A stretch of DNA of 28,280 nt, from assembly GCF_000003605.2 (NCBI RefSeq), contig NW_003147137.1:1-28280 (forward strand), read 5' to 3'. The DNA is from Saccoglossus kowalevskii (taxonomy: Eukaryota; Hemichordata; Enteropneusta; Harrimaniidae). This document shows, piece by piece, positions 12,183 to 23,611 of this stretch. Position 1 is the stretch's first letter, and every line of letters starts with the position of its first letter. Both the position numbers and the translations under genes were made by a program. The notes beneath the pieces are model-generated. The model searched no databases. It saw only the letters and a program-made list of their open reading frames with translations, and was not told where the DNA came from.

Positions 12183-12374
12183 TTGTGGGATACATGTCCT
12201 AATGAGTTGTGGGATATATGTCCTAATGAGTTGTGGGATACATGTCCTAATGAGTTGTGGGATATATGTCCTAATGAGTTGTGGGATACATGTCCTAATG
12301 AGTTGTGGGATATATGTCCTAATGAGTTGTGGGATACATGTCCTAATGAGTTGTGGGATATATGTCCTAATGAG
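12183..12374 (+). repeat. Regular 48-bp dimer stretch
   Basis: Eight units alternate strictly between ACATG and ATATG while all end in G, giving four copies of a 48-bp dimer. Similar alternation appears at 14362-14505 and 16089-16232, which are copies of this stretch, and independently at 22987-23178. Confidence 0.8.
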
Positions 12375-13453
12375 TTGTGGGATACATGTCCTAATGAGTT
12401 GTGGGATACATGTCCTAATGAATAGTGGGATACATGTCCTAATGAGTTGTGGGATACATGTCCTAATGAGTTGTGGGATATATGTCCTAATGAGTTGTGG
12501 GATATATGTCCTAATGAGTTGTGGGATATATGTCCTAATGAGTTGTGGGATATATGTCCTAATGAGTTGTGGCATACATGTTCTAATGAATTGTGGAATA
12601 CATGTCCTAATGAATTGTGGGATATATGTCCTAATGAATTGTGGGATATATGTCCTAATGAATTGTGGGATATATGTCCTAATGAATTGTGGGATATATG
12701 TCCTTATGAATTGTGGGATACATGTCCTATTGAATTGTGGGATTCATGTCCTAATGAATTGTGGGATATATGTCTTAATGAATTGTGGGATATATGTCCT
12801 AATGAATAGTGGGATACATGTCCTAATGAGTTGTGGGATGTATGTCCTAATGAGTTGTGGGATACATGTCCTAATGAATTGTGGGATACATGTCCTAATG
12901 AATTGTGGGATATATGTCCTAATGAATTGTGGCATACATGTCCTAATGAATTGTGGGATACATGTCCTAATGAATTGTGGGATGTATGTCCTAATGAGTT
13001 GTGGGATACATGTCCTAATGAATTGTGGGATACATGTCCTAATGAATTGTGGGATACATGTCCTAATGAGTTGTGGGATATATGTCCTAATGAGTTGTGG
13101 GATATATGTCCTAATGAATTGTGGGATATATGTCCTAATGAATTGTGGGATATATGTCCTAATGAGTTGTGGGATATATGTCCTAATGAGTTGTGGGATG
13201 TATGTCCTAATGAGTTGTGGGATATATGTCCTAATGAATTGTGGGATATATGTCTAATGAATTGTGGGATATATGTCCTAATGAGTTGTGGGATATATGT
13301 CCTAATGAGTTGTGGCATACATGTTCTAATGAATTGTGGAATACATGTCCTAATGAATTGTGGGATATATGTCCTAATGAATAGTGGGATACATGTCCTA
13401 ATGAGTTGTGGGATATATGTCCTAATGAATAGTGGGATACATGTCCTAATGAG
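12231..13453 (+). repeat. Segmental block A (family A/B/C)
   Basis: Bases 12231-13261 match 14362-15392 (offset 2131) and 16089-17119 (offset 3858). The A-C match runs on to 13453 and 17311. Landmarks are the GGCATAC/GGAATAC dyad at 12567, CCTATTG and GATTCATG units, a TAG unit, GATGTATG units and a 23-bp unit with one C missing at 13239-13261. Copy A has a CCTTATG unit near 12700-12710 that the other two lack. Confidence 0.86.
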
Positions 13454-13905
13454 TTGTGGGATATATGTCCTAATGAGTTGTGGGATACATGTCCTAATGA
13501 ATTGTGGGATATATGTCCTAATGAGTTGTGGAATACATGTCCTAATGAATTGTGGGATATATGTCCTAATGAGTTGTGGGATATATGTCCTAATGAGTTG
13601 TGGGATATATGTCCTAATGAATTGTGGGATATATGTCTAATGAATTGTGGGATATATGTCTAATGAATTGTGGGATATATGTCCTAATGAGTTGTGGGAT
13701 ATATGTCCTAATGAATTGTGGGATATATGTCCTAATGAGTTGTGGAATACATGTCCTAATGAATTGTGGGATATATGTCCTAATGAGTTGTGGGATATAT
13801 GTCTAATGAATTGTGGGATATATGTCCAATGAATTGTGGGATATATGTCCTAATGAGTTGTGGGATACATGTCCTAATGAGTTGTGGGATACATGTCCTA
13901 ATGAG
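13430..13905 (+). repeat. Block with four shared one-base deletions
   Basis: The block contains 23-bp units at 13622, 13645, 13788 and 13811. The first three have lost one C of CC, and the last reads GTCCAATG, having lost the T. The same four deletions in the same positions are found at 18369, 18392, 18535 and 18558 (offset 4747). The first two recur at 27451 and 27474. The pattern acts as an inherited barcode. Confidence 0.9.
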
Positions 13906-13929
13906 TTGTGGGATATATGTCCTAATGAG

Positions 13930-15392
13930 TTGTGGCATACATGTCCTAATGAGTTGTGGGATATATGTCCTAATGAATTGTGGCATACATGTCCTAATGA
14001 GTTGTGGGATGTATGTCCTAATGAGTTGTGGCATACATGTCCTAATGAGTTGTGGGATATATGTCCTAATGAATAGTGGGATACATGTCCTAATGAGTTG
14101 TGGGATACATGTCCTAATGAGTTGTGGGATATATGTCCTAATGAGTTGTGGGATACATGTCCTAATGAGTTGTGGGATATATGTCCTAATGAGTTGTGGG
14201 ATACATGTCCTAATGAGTTGTGGGATATATGTCCTAATGAATTGTGGCATACATGTCCTAATGAGTTGTGGGATGTATGTCCTAATGAGTTGTGGCATAC
14301 ATGTCCTAATGAGTTGTGGGATATATGTCCTAATGAATAGTGGGATACATGTCCTAATGAGTTGTGGGATACATGTCCTAATGAGTTGTGGGATATATGT
14401 CCTAATGAGTTGTGGGATACATGTCCTAATGAGTTGTGGGATATATGTCCTAATGAGTTGTGGGATACATGTCCTAATGAGTTGTGGGATATATGTCCTA
14501 ATGAGTTGTGGGATACATGTCCTAATGAGTTGTGGGATACATGTCCTAATGAATAGTGGGATACATGTCCTAATGAGTTGTGGGATACATGTCCTAATGA
14601 GTTGTGGGATATATGTCCTAATGAGTTGTGGGATATATGTCCTAATGAGTTGTGGGATATATGTCCTAATGAGTTGTGGGATATATGTCCTAATGAGTTG
14701 TGGCATACATGTTCTAATGAATTGTGGAATACATGTCCTAATGAATTGTGGGATATATGTCCTAATGAATTGTGGGATATATGTCCTAATGAATTGTGGG
14801 ATATATGTCCTAATGAATTGTGGGATATATGTCCTAATGAATTGTGGGATACATGTCCTATTGAATTGTGGGATTCATGTCCTAATGAATTGTGGGATAT
14901 ATGTCTTAATGAATTGTGGGATATATGTCCTAATGAATAGTGGGATACATGTCCTAATGAGTTGTGGGATGTATGTCCTAATGAGTTGTGGGATACATGT
15001 CCTAATGAATTGTGGGATACATGTCCTAATGAATTGTGGGATATATGTCCTAATGAATTGTGGCATACATGTCCTAATGAATTGTGGGATACATGTCCTA
15101 ATGAATTGTGGGATGTATGTCCTAATGAGTTGTGGGATACATGTCCTAATGAATTGTGGGATACATGTCCTAATGAATTGTGGGATACATGTCCTAATGA
15201 GTTGTGGGATATATGTCCTAATGAGTTGTGGGATATATGTCCTAATGAATTGTGGGATATATGTCCTAATGAATTGTGGGATATATGTCCTAATGAGTTG
15301 TGGGATATATGTCCTAATGAGTTGTGGGATGTATGTCCTAATGAGTTGTGGGATATATGTCCTAATGAATTGTGGGATATATGTCTAATGAA
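13930..15392 (+). repeat. 1,463-bp block B, near-tandem pair with 15657-17119
   Basis: Bases 13930-15392 match 15657-17119 at an offset of 1727 bp (72 units less one base). Both end with a 23-bp unit missing one C (15370-15392 and 17097-17119). Inside, TAG units at 14074, 14338 and 14554 are spaced 264 and 216 bp, as in the second copy at 15801, 16065 and 16281. Few differences are visible; one is a GGGATAC unit at 14194 where the other copy has GGCATAC at 15921. Confidence 0.88.
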
Positions 15393-15656
15393 TTGTGGGA
15401 TACATGTCCTAATGAATTGTGGGATACATGTCCTAATGAATTGTGGGATATATGTCCTAATGAATTGTGGGATACATGTCCTAATGAATTGTGGGATACA
15501 TGTCCTAATGAATTGTGGGATACATGTCCTAATGAATTGTGGGATATATGTCCTAATGAATTGTGGGATATATGTCCTAATGAGTTGTGGGATATATGTC
15601 CTAATGAGTTGTGGGATATATGTCCTAATGAGTTGTGGGATGTATGTCCTAATGAG
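15393..15656 (+). repeat. 264-bp spacer between blocks B and C
   Basis: Eleven ordinary units, starting with a run rich in ACATG units ending in A, separate the two 1,463-bp copies. Its length equals the 11-unit period seen at 1945-2448 and between the TAG units of the flanking blocks. Its variant order is not that of either flank. Confidence 0.7.
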
Positions 15657-17119
15657 TTGTGGCATACATGTCCTAATGAGTTGTGGGATATATGTCCTAA
15701 TGAATTGTGGCATACATGTCCTAATGAGTTGTGGGATGTATGTCCTAATGAGTTGTGGCATACATGTCCTAATGAGTTGTGGGATATATGTCCTAATGAA
15801 TAGTGGGATACATGTCCTAATGAGTTGTGGGATACATGTCCTAATGAGTTGTGGGATATATGTCCTAATGAGTTGTGGGATACATGTCCTAATGAGTTGT
15901 GGGATATATGTCCTAATGAGTTGTGGCATACATGTCCTAATGAGTTGTGGGATATATGTCCTAATGAATTGTGGCATACATGTCCTAATGAGTTGTGGGA
16001 TGTATGTCCTAATGAGTTGTGGCATACATGTCCTAATGAGTTGTGGGATATATGTCCTAATGAATAGTGGGATACATGTCCTAATGAGTTGTGGGATACA
16101 TGTCCTAATGAGTTGTGGGATATATGTCCTAATGAGTTGTGGGATACATGTCCTAATGAGTTGTGGGATATATGTCCTAATGAGTTGTGGGATACATGTC
16201 CTAATGAGTTGTGGGATATATGTCCTAATGAGTTGTGGGATACATGTCCTAATGAGTTGTGGGATACATGTCCTAATGAATAGTGGGATACATGTCCTAA
16301 TGAGTTGTGGGATACATGTCCTAATGAGTTGTGGGATATATGTCCTAATGAGTTGTGGGATATATGTCCTAATGAGTTGTGGGATATATGTCCTAATGAG
16401 TTGTGGGATATATGTCCTAATGAGTTGTGGCATACATGTTCTAATGAATTGTGGAATACATGTCCTAATGAATTGTGGGATATATGTCCTAATGAATTGT
16501 GGGATATATGTCCTAATGAATTGAGGGATATATGTCCTAATGAATTGTGGGATATATGTCCTAATGAATTGTGGGATACATGTCCTATTGAATTGTGGGA
16601 TTCATGTCCTAATGAATTGTGGGATATATGTCTTAATGAATTGTGGGATATATGTCCTAATGAATAGTGGGATACATGTCCTAATGAGTTGTGGGATGTA
16701 TGTCCTAATGAGTTGTGGGATACATGTCCTAATGAATTGTGGGATACATGTCCTAATGAATTGTGGGATATGTGTCCTAATGAATTGTGGCATACATGTC
16801 CTAATGAATTGTGGGATACATGTCCTAATGAATTGTGGGATGTATGTCCTAATGAGTTGTGGGATACATGTCCTAATGAATTGTGGGATACATGTCCTAA
16901 TGAATTGTGGGATACATGTCCTAATGAGTTGTGGGATATATGTCCTAATGAGTTGTGGGATATATGTCCTAATGAATTGTGGGATATATGTCCTAATGAA
17001 TTGTGGGATATATGTCCTAATGAGTTGTGGGATATATGTCCTAATGAGTTGTGGGATGTATGTCCTAATGAGTTGTGGGATATATGTCCTAATGAATTGT
17101 GGGATATATGTCTAATGAA
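15657..17119 (+). repeat. 1,463-bp block C, second copy
   Basis: This is the second copy of block B. Copy-specific changes include a TTGAGGG unit at 16521 and the ATATGTGTCC unit at 16761, the latter shared with 10864. Bases 15657-16040 also match 21187-21570 at an offset of 5530 with one visible change. The C copy is thus linked to at least three other places in the window. Confidence 0.86.
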
Positions 17120-17407
17120 TTGTGGGATATATGTCCTAATGAGTTGTGGGATATATGTCCTAATGAGTTGTGGCATACATGTTCTAATGAATTGTGGAAT
17201 ACATGTCCTAATGAATTGTGGGATATATGTCCTAATGAATAGTGGGATACATGTCCTAATGAGTTGTGGGATATATGTCCTAATGAATAGTGGGATACAT
17301 GTCCTAATGAGTTGTGGGATACATGTCCTAATGAGTTGTGGGATATATGTCCTAATGAGTTGTGGGATATATGTCCTAATGAGTTGTGGGATATATGTCC
17401 TAATGAG

Positions 17408-17433
17408 TTGTGGGGGATATATGTCCTAATGAG
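17408..17433 (+). repeat. 26-bp unit with GGGGG run
   Basis: This is the only unit with a two-base insertion: GTGGGGGATA in place of GTGGGATA. It lies 24 bp before a GGCATAC/GGAATAC dyad at 17458, only 290 bp after the previous dyad at 17168. It may mark a junction between blocks, or slippage in the G run. Confidence 0.9.
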
Positions 17434-17505
17434 TTGTGGGATATATGTCCTAATGAGTTGTGGCATACATGTTCTAATGAATTGTGGAATACATGTCCTA
17501 ATGAA

Positions 17506-18486
17506 TTGTGGGATATATGTCCTAATGAATTGTGGGATATATGTCCTAATGAATTGTGGGATATATGTCCTAATGAATTGTGGGATATATGTCCTAATGA
17601 ATTGTGGGATACATGTCCTATTGAATTGTGGGATTCATGTCCTAATGAATTGTGGGATATATGTCTTAATGAATTGTGGGATATATGTCCTTATGAATAG
17701 TGGGATACATGTCCTAATGAGTTGTGGGATGTATGTCCTAATGAGTTGTGGGATACATGTCCTAATGAATTGTGGGATACATGTCCTAATGAGTTGTGGG
17801 ATATATGTCCTAATGAATTGTGGGATATATGTCCTAATGAATTGTGGGATATATGTCCTAATGAGTTGTGGGATATATGTCCTAATGAGTTGTGGGATAT
17901 ATGTCCTAATGAGTTGTGGGATATATGTCCTAATGAATTGTGGGATATATGTCTAATGAATTGTGGGATATATGTCCTAATGAGTTGTGGGATATATGTC
18001 CTAATGAGTTGTGGCATACATGTTCTAATGAATTGTGGAATACATGTCCTAATGAATTGTGGGATATATGTCCTAATGAATAGTGGGATACATGTCCTAA
18101 TGAGTTGTGGGATGTATGTCCTAATGAGTTGTGGGATACATGTCCTAATGAATTGTGGGATATATGTCCTAATGAATAGTGGGATACATGTCCTAATGAG
18201 TTGTGGGATATATGTCCTAATGAGTTGTGGGATACATGTCCTAATGAATTGTGGGATATATGTCCTAATGAGTTGTGGAATACATGTCCTAATGAATTGT
18301 GGGATATATGTCCTAATGAGTTGTGGGATATATGTCCTAATGAGTTGTGGGATATATGTCCTAATGAATTGTGGGATATATGTCTAATGAATTGTGGGAT
18401 ATATGTCTAATGAATTGTGGGATATATGTCCTAATGAGTTGTGGGATATATGTCCTAATGAATTGTGGGATATATGTCCTAATGAG
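17506..18486 (+). repeat. 981-bp block repeated at 26588-27568
   Basis: The offset is 9082 bp. Variant order agrees unit for unit where I compared it, including CCTATTG, GATTCATG and CCTTATG units, a TAG unit, GATGTATG units, and 23-bp units at 17938, 18369 and 18392 that correspond to 27020, 27451 and 27474. The distal copy starts exactly where decay block 2 ends and stops at the 27569 indel cluster. Confidence 0.9.
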
Positions 18487-18652
18487 TTGTGGAATACATG
18501 TCCTAATGAATTGTGGGATATATGTCCTAATGAGTTGTGGGATATATGTCTAATGAATTGTGGGATATATGTCCAATGAATTGTGGGATATATGTCCTAA
18601 TGAGTTGTGGGATACATGTCCTAATGAGTTGTGGGATACATGTCCTAATGAG
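18177..18652 (+). repeat. Second copy of the four-deletion block
   Basis: This matches 13430-13905, with 23-bp units at 18369, 18392, 18535 and 18558. Upstream, two extra units (18105-18152, including a GATGTATG unit) separate it from the GGCATAC/GGAATAC dyad compared with the first copy. The flanks therefore changed by whole-unit gain or loss while the barcode stayed intact. Confidence 0.88.
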
Positions 18653-19154
18653 TTGTGGGATACATGTCCTAATGAATTATGGGATACATGTCCTAATGAA
18701 TTGTGGGATACATGTCCTAATGAGTTGTGGGATATATGTCCTAATGAGTTGTGGGATATATGTCCTAATGAGTTGTGGGATATATGTCCTAATGAATTGT
18801 GGGATACATGTCCTAATGAGTTGTGGGATACATGTCCTAATGAATTGTGGGATACATGTCCTAATGAGTTGTGGGATATATGTCCTAATGAATTGTGGGA
18901 TATATGTCCTAATGAGTTGTGGGATATATGTCCTAATGAGTTGTGGGATATATGTCCTAATGAGTTGTGGAATACATGTTCTAATGAATTGTGGGATATA
19001 TGTCCTAATGAGTTGTGGGATATATGTCCTAATGAGTTGTGGGATATATGTCCTAATGAATTGTGGGATATATGTCTAATGAATTGTGGGATATATGTCC
19101 TAATGAATTGTGGGATACATGTCCTAATGAATTGTGGGATATATGTCCTAATGA
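18653..19154 (+). repeat. Segmental block shared with 4201-4702
   Basis: This is the second copy of the block described at 4201-4702. It abuts the end of the four-deletion block at 18652, giving a clean junction between two separately mobile blocks. Just downstream, a TTGTAGG unit at 19180 followed by a TAG unit repeats the string seen at 1609 and 4081. Confidence 0.84.
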
Positions 19155-19731
19155 GTTGTGGGATACATGTCCTAATGAATTGTAGGATACATGTCTTAAT
19201 GAATAGTGGGATATATGTCCTAATGAGTTGTGGGATACATGTCCTAATGAGTTGTGGGATATATGTCCTAATGAGTTGTGGGATATATGTCCTAATGAGT
19301 TGTGGGATACATGTCCTAATGAATTATGGGATATATGTCCTAATGAATTGTGGGATACATGTCCTAATGAGTTGTGGGATATATGTCCTAATGAGTTGTG
19401 GGATATATGTCCTAATGAGTTGTGGGATATATGTCCTAATGAATTGTGGGATACATGTCCTAATGAGTTGTGGGATACATGTCCTAATGAATTGCGGGAT
19501 ACATGTCCTAATGAATTGTGGGATATATGTCCTAATGAATTGTGGGATACATGTCCTAATGAATTGTGGGATACATGTCCTAATGAATTGTGGGATATAT
19601 GTCCTAATGAGTTGTGGGATATATGTCCTAATGAGTTGTGGGATACATGTCCTAATGAATTGTGGGATATATGTCCTAATGAGTTGTGGGATACATGTCC
19701 TAATGAGTTATGGGATATATGTCCTAATGAG

Positions 19732-19756
19732 TTGTGGGATACATGTCCCTAATGAG
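19732..19756 (+). repeat. 25-bp unit with CCC
   Basis: One C is gained in the CC pair (GTCCCTAATG), as in the unit at 7560-7584. It is the only single-base gain between 10456 and 23587. No block boundary is obvious here. Confidence 0.9.
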
Positions 19757-20812
19757 TTATGGGATATATGTCCTAATGAGTTGTGGGATACATGTCCTAA
19801 TGAGTTGTGGGATATATGTCCTAATGAGTTGTGGGATATATGTCCTAATGAGTTGTGGGATACATGTCCTAATGAGTTGTGGGATACATGTCCTAATGAA
19901 TTGTGGGATACATGTCCTAATGAATTGTGGGATATATGTCCTAATGAGTTGTGGGATACATGTCCTAATGAATTGTGGGATATATGTCTTTATGAATTGT
20001 GGGATACATGTCCTAATGAATTGTGGGATACATGTCCTAATGAGTTGTGGGATATATGTCCTAATGAGTTATGGGATACATGTCTTAATGAGTTGTGGGA
20101 TATATGTCCTAATGAGTTATGGGATATCTGTCCTAATGAGTTGTGGGATATATGTCCTAATGAGTTATGGGATATATGTCCTAATGAATTGTGGGATATA
20201 TGTCCTAATGAATTGTGGAATACATGTCCTAATGAATTGTGGGATACATGTCCCAATGAGTTGTGGGATATATGTCCTAATGAGTTGTGGGATACATGTC
20301 CTAATGAGTTGTGGGATATATGTCCTAATGAGTTGTGGGATACATGTCCTAATGAGTTGTGGGATATATGTCCTAATGAATAGTGGGATACATGTCCTAA
20401 TGAGTTGTGGGATATATGTCCTAATGAGTTGTGGGATACATGTCCTAATGAGTTGTGGGATATATGTCCTAATGAATAGTGGCATACATGTCCTAATGAG
20501 TTGTGGGATATATGTCCTAATGAGTTGTGGGATACATGTCCTAATGAATTGTGGGATACATGTCCTAATGAATTGTGGGATATATGTCCTAATGAATTGT
20601 GGGATACATGTTCTAATGAATTGTGGGATATATGTCCTAATGAGTTGTGGGATACATGTCCTAATGAGTTGTGGGATACATGTCCTAATGAATTGTGGGA
20701 TATATGTCCTAATGAATTGTGGGATACATGTCCTAATGAATTGTGGGATATATGTCCTAATGAGTTGTGGGATATATGTCCTAATGAATTGTGGGATATA
20801 TGTCCTAATGAA

Positions 20813-20898
20813 TTGTGGGGAGTTGTGGGATACATGTCCTAATGAGTTGTGGGATATATGTCCTAATGAGTTGTGGGATATATGTCCTAATGAATTAG
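20813..20898 (+). repeat. Two truncated units (10 bp and 4 bp)
   Basis: A 10-base remnant, TTGTGGGGAG, at 20813-20822 and a 4-base remnant, TTAG, at 20895-20898 flank three normal units. These are the only large internal deletions in the window (14 and 20 bases lost). Each remnant joins the start of a unit to its end, as expected from a break and rejoining at short matching bases. It probably marks a rearrangement seam. Confidence 0.92.
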
Positions 20899-22314
20899 TT
20901 GTGGGATACATGTCCTAATGAGTTGTGGGATATATGTCCTAATGAGTTGTGGGATATATGTCCTAATGAGTTGTGGGATATATGTCCTAATGAGTTGTGG
21001 GATATATGTCCTAATGAATTGTGGGATACATGTCCTAATGAGTTGTGGGATACATGTCCTAATGAATTGTGGGATACATGTCCTAATGAGTTGTGGGATA
21101 TATGTCCTAATGAATTGTGGGATATATGTCCTAATGAGTTGTGGGATATATGTCCTAATGAGTTGTGGGATATATGTCCTAATGAGTTGTGGCATACATG
21201 TCCTAATGAGTTGTGGGATATATGTCCTAATGAATTGTGGCATACATGTCCTAATGAGTTGTGGGATGTATGTCCTAATGAGTTGTGGCATACATGTCCT
21301 AATGAGTTGTGGGATATATGTCCTAATGAATAGTGGGATACATGTCCTAATGAGTTGTGGGATACATGTCCTAATGAGTTGTGGGATATATGTCCTAATG
21401 AGTTGTGGGATACATGTCCTAATGAGTTGTGGGATATATGTCCTAATGAGTTGTGGCATACATGTCCTAATGAGTTGTGGGATATATGTCCTAATGAATT
21501 GTGGCATACATGTCCTAATGAGTTGTGGGATGTATGTCCTAATGAGTTGTGGGATACATGTCCTAATGAGTTGTGGGATATATGTCCTAATGAATTGTGG
21601 GATACATGTCCTAATGAGTTGTGGGATACATGTCCTAATGAGTTGTGGGATGTATGTCCTAATGAGTTGTGGGATACATGTCCTAATGAGTTGTGGGATA
21701 TATGTCCTAATGAATTGTGGCATACATGTCCTAATGAGTTGTGGGATGTATGTCCTAATGAGTTGTGGGATACATGTCCTAATGAGTTGTGGGATATATG
21801 TCCTAATGAATAGTGGGATACATGTCCTAATGAGTTGTGGGATACATGTCCTAATGAGTTGTGGGATATATGTCCTAATGAGTTGTGGGATACATGTCCT
21901 AATGAGTTGTGGGATATATGTCCTAATGAGTTGTGGCATACATGTCCTAATGAGTTGTGGGATATATGTCCTAATGAGTTGTGGGATACATGTCCTAATG
22001 AGTTGTGGGATATATGTCCTAATGAGTTGTGGAATACATGTCCTAATGAATTGTGGGATATATGTCCTAATGAGTTGTGGGATATATGTCCTAATGAGTT
22101 GTGGGATATATGTCCTAATGAATTGTGGGATATATGTCCTAATGAATTGTGGGATATATGTCCTAATGAATTGTGGGATACATGTCCTAATGAATTGTGG
22201 GATATATGTCCTAATGAATTGTGGGATATATGTCCTAATGAGTTGTGGGATATATGTCCTAATGAGTTGTGGGATATATGTCCTAATGAATTGTGGCATA
22301 CATGTCCTAATGAA

Positions 22315-22626
22315 TTGCGGGATACATGTCCTAATGAGTTGTGGGATATATGTCCTAATGAGTTGTGGGATATATGTCCTAATGAATTGTGGGATATATG
22401 TCCTAATGAGTTGTGGCATACATGTCCTAATGAGTTGTGGGATATATGTCCTAATGAGTTGTGGCATACATGTCCTAATGAGTTGTGGGATATATGTCCT
22501 AATGAGTTGTGGGATACATGTTCTAATGAATTGTGGGATATATGTCCTAATGAGTTGTGGGATACATGTCCTAATGAGTTGTGGGATGTATGTCCTAATG
22601 AGTTGTGGCATACATGTCCTAATGAA
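22315..22626 (+). repeat. Second copy of the 312-bp block
   Basis: This is the same 13-unit string as 9594-9905. Its last part with the next unit, 22507-22650, recurs at 25820-25963 (T16, ATATG, ACATG, GATGTATG, GGCATAC, GGAATAC), so the string is nested in a third location. Confidence 0.84.
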
Positions 22627-22986
22627 TTGTGGAATACATGTCCTAATGAATTGTGGGATATATGTCCTAATGAATTGTGGGATATATGTCATAATGAATT
22701 GTGGGATACATGTCCTAATGAATTGTGGGATACATGTCCTAATGAATTGTGGGATATATGTCCTAATGAGTTGTGGGATACATGTCTTAATGAATTGTGG
22801 GATACATGTCCTAATGAGTTATGGGATATATGTCCTAATGAGTTGTGGGATACATGTCCTAATGAGTTGTGGGATATATGTCCTAATGAGTTGTGGGATA
22901 TATGTCCTAATGAATTGTGGGATACATGTCCTAATGAGTTGTGGGATATATGTCCTAATGAGTTGTTGGATATATGTCCTAATGAG

Positions 22987-23178
22987 TTATGGGATACATG
23001 TCCTAATGAGTTGTGGGATATATGTCCTAATGAGTTGTGGGATACATGTCCTAATGAGTTATGGGATATATGTCCTAATGAGTTGTGGGATACATGTCCT
23101 AATGAGTTGTGGGATATATGTCCTAATGAGTTATGGGATACATGTCCTAATGAGTTGTGGGATATATGTCCTAATGAG
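22987..23178 (+). repeat. 48-bp dimer stretch with TTATGGG units every 72 bp
   Basis: Eight units alternate ACATG and ATATG and all end in G. TTATGGG units occur at 22987, 23059 and 23131, a 72-bp spacing. The two periods together imply a 144-bp super-period, shorter than the blocks elsewhere. The unit just upstream at 22963 is a singular TTGTTGG. Confidence 0.78.
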
Positions 23179-23514
23179 TTGTGGGATATATGTCCTAATG
23201 AGTTGTGGGATACATGTCCTAATGAGTTGTGGGATACATGTCCTAATGAATTGTGGGATACATGTCCTAATGAATTGTGGGATATATGTCCTAATGAGTT
23301 GTGGGATACATGTCCTAATGAATTGTGGGATATATGTCCTAATGAGTTGTGGGATACATGTCTTAATGAATTGTGGGATATATGTCCTAATGAGTTATGG
23401 GATATCTGTCCTAATGAATTGTGGGATATATGTCCTAATGAATTGTGGGATATATGTCCTAATGAATTGTGGGATATATGTCCTAATGAATTGTGGAATA
23501 CATGTCCTAATGAA

Positions 23515-23611
23515 TTGTGGGATACATGTCCCATTGATTTGTGGGATATCTGTCCTACTGAGTTGTGGGATATATGTCATAATGAATTTGTGGGATACTT
23601 GTCCTACTGAA
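23515..23611 (+). repeat. Mildly diverged four-unit patch
   Basis: Four consecutive units carry extra changes: CCCATTGAT, GATATCTG with CCTACTGAG, a CATAATG unit, and a 25-bp unit with TTTG at its start plus GATACTTG and CCTACTGAA. CCTACTGAA also occurs in the 26228 unit. After 23611 the register is clean until 27019. Confidence 0.85.
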
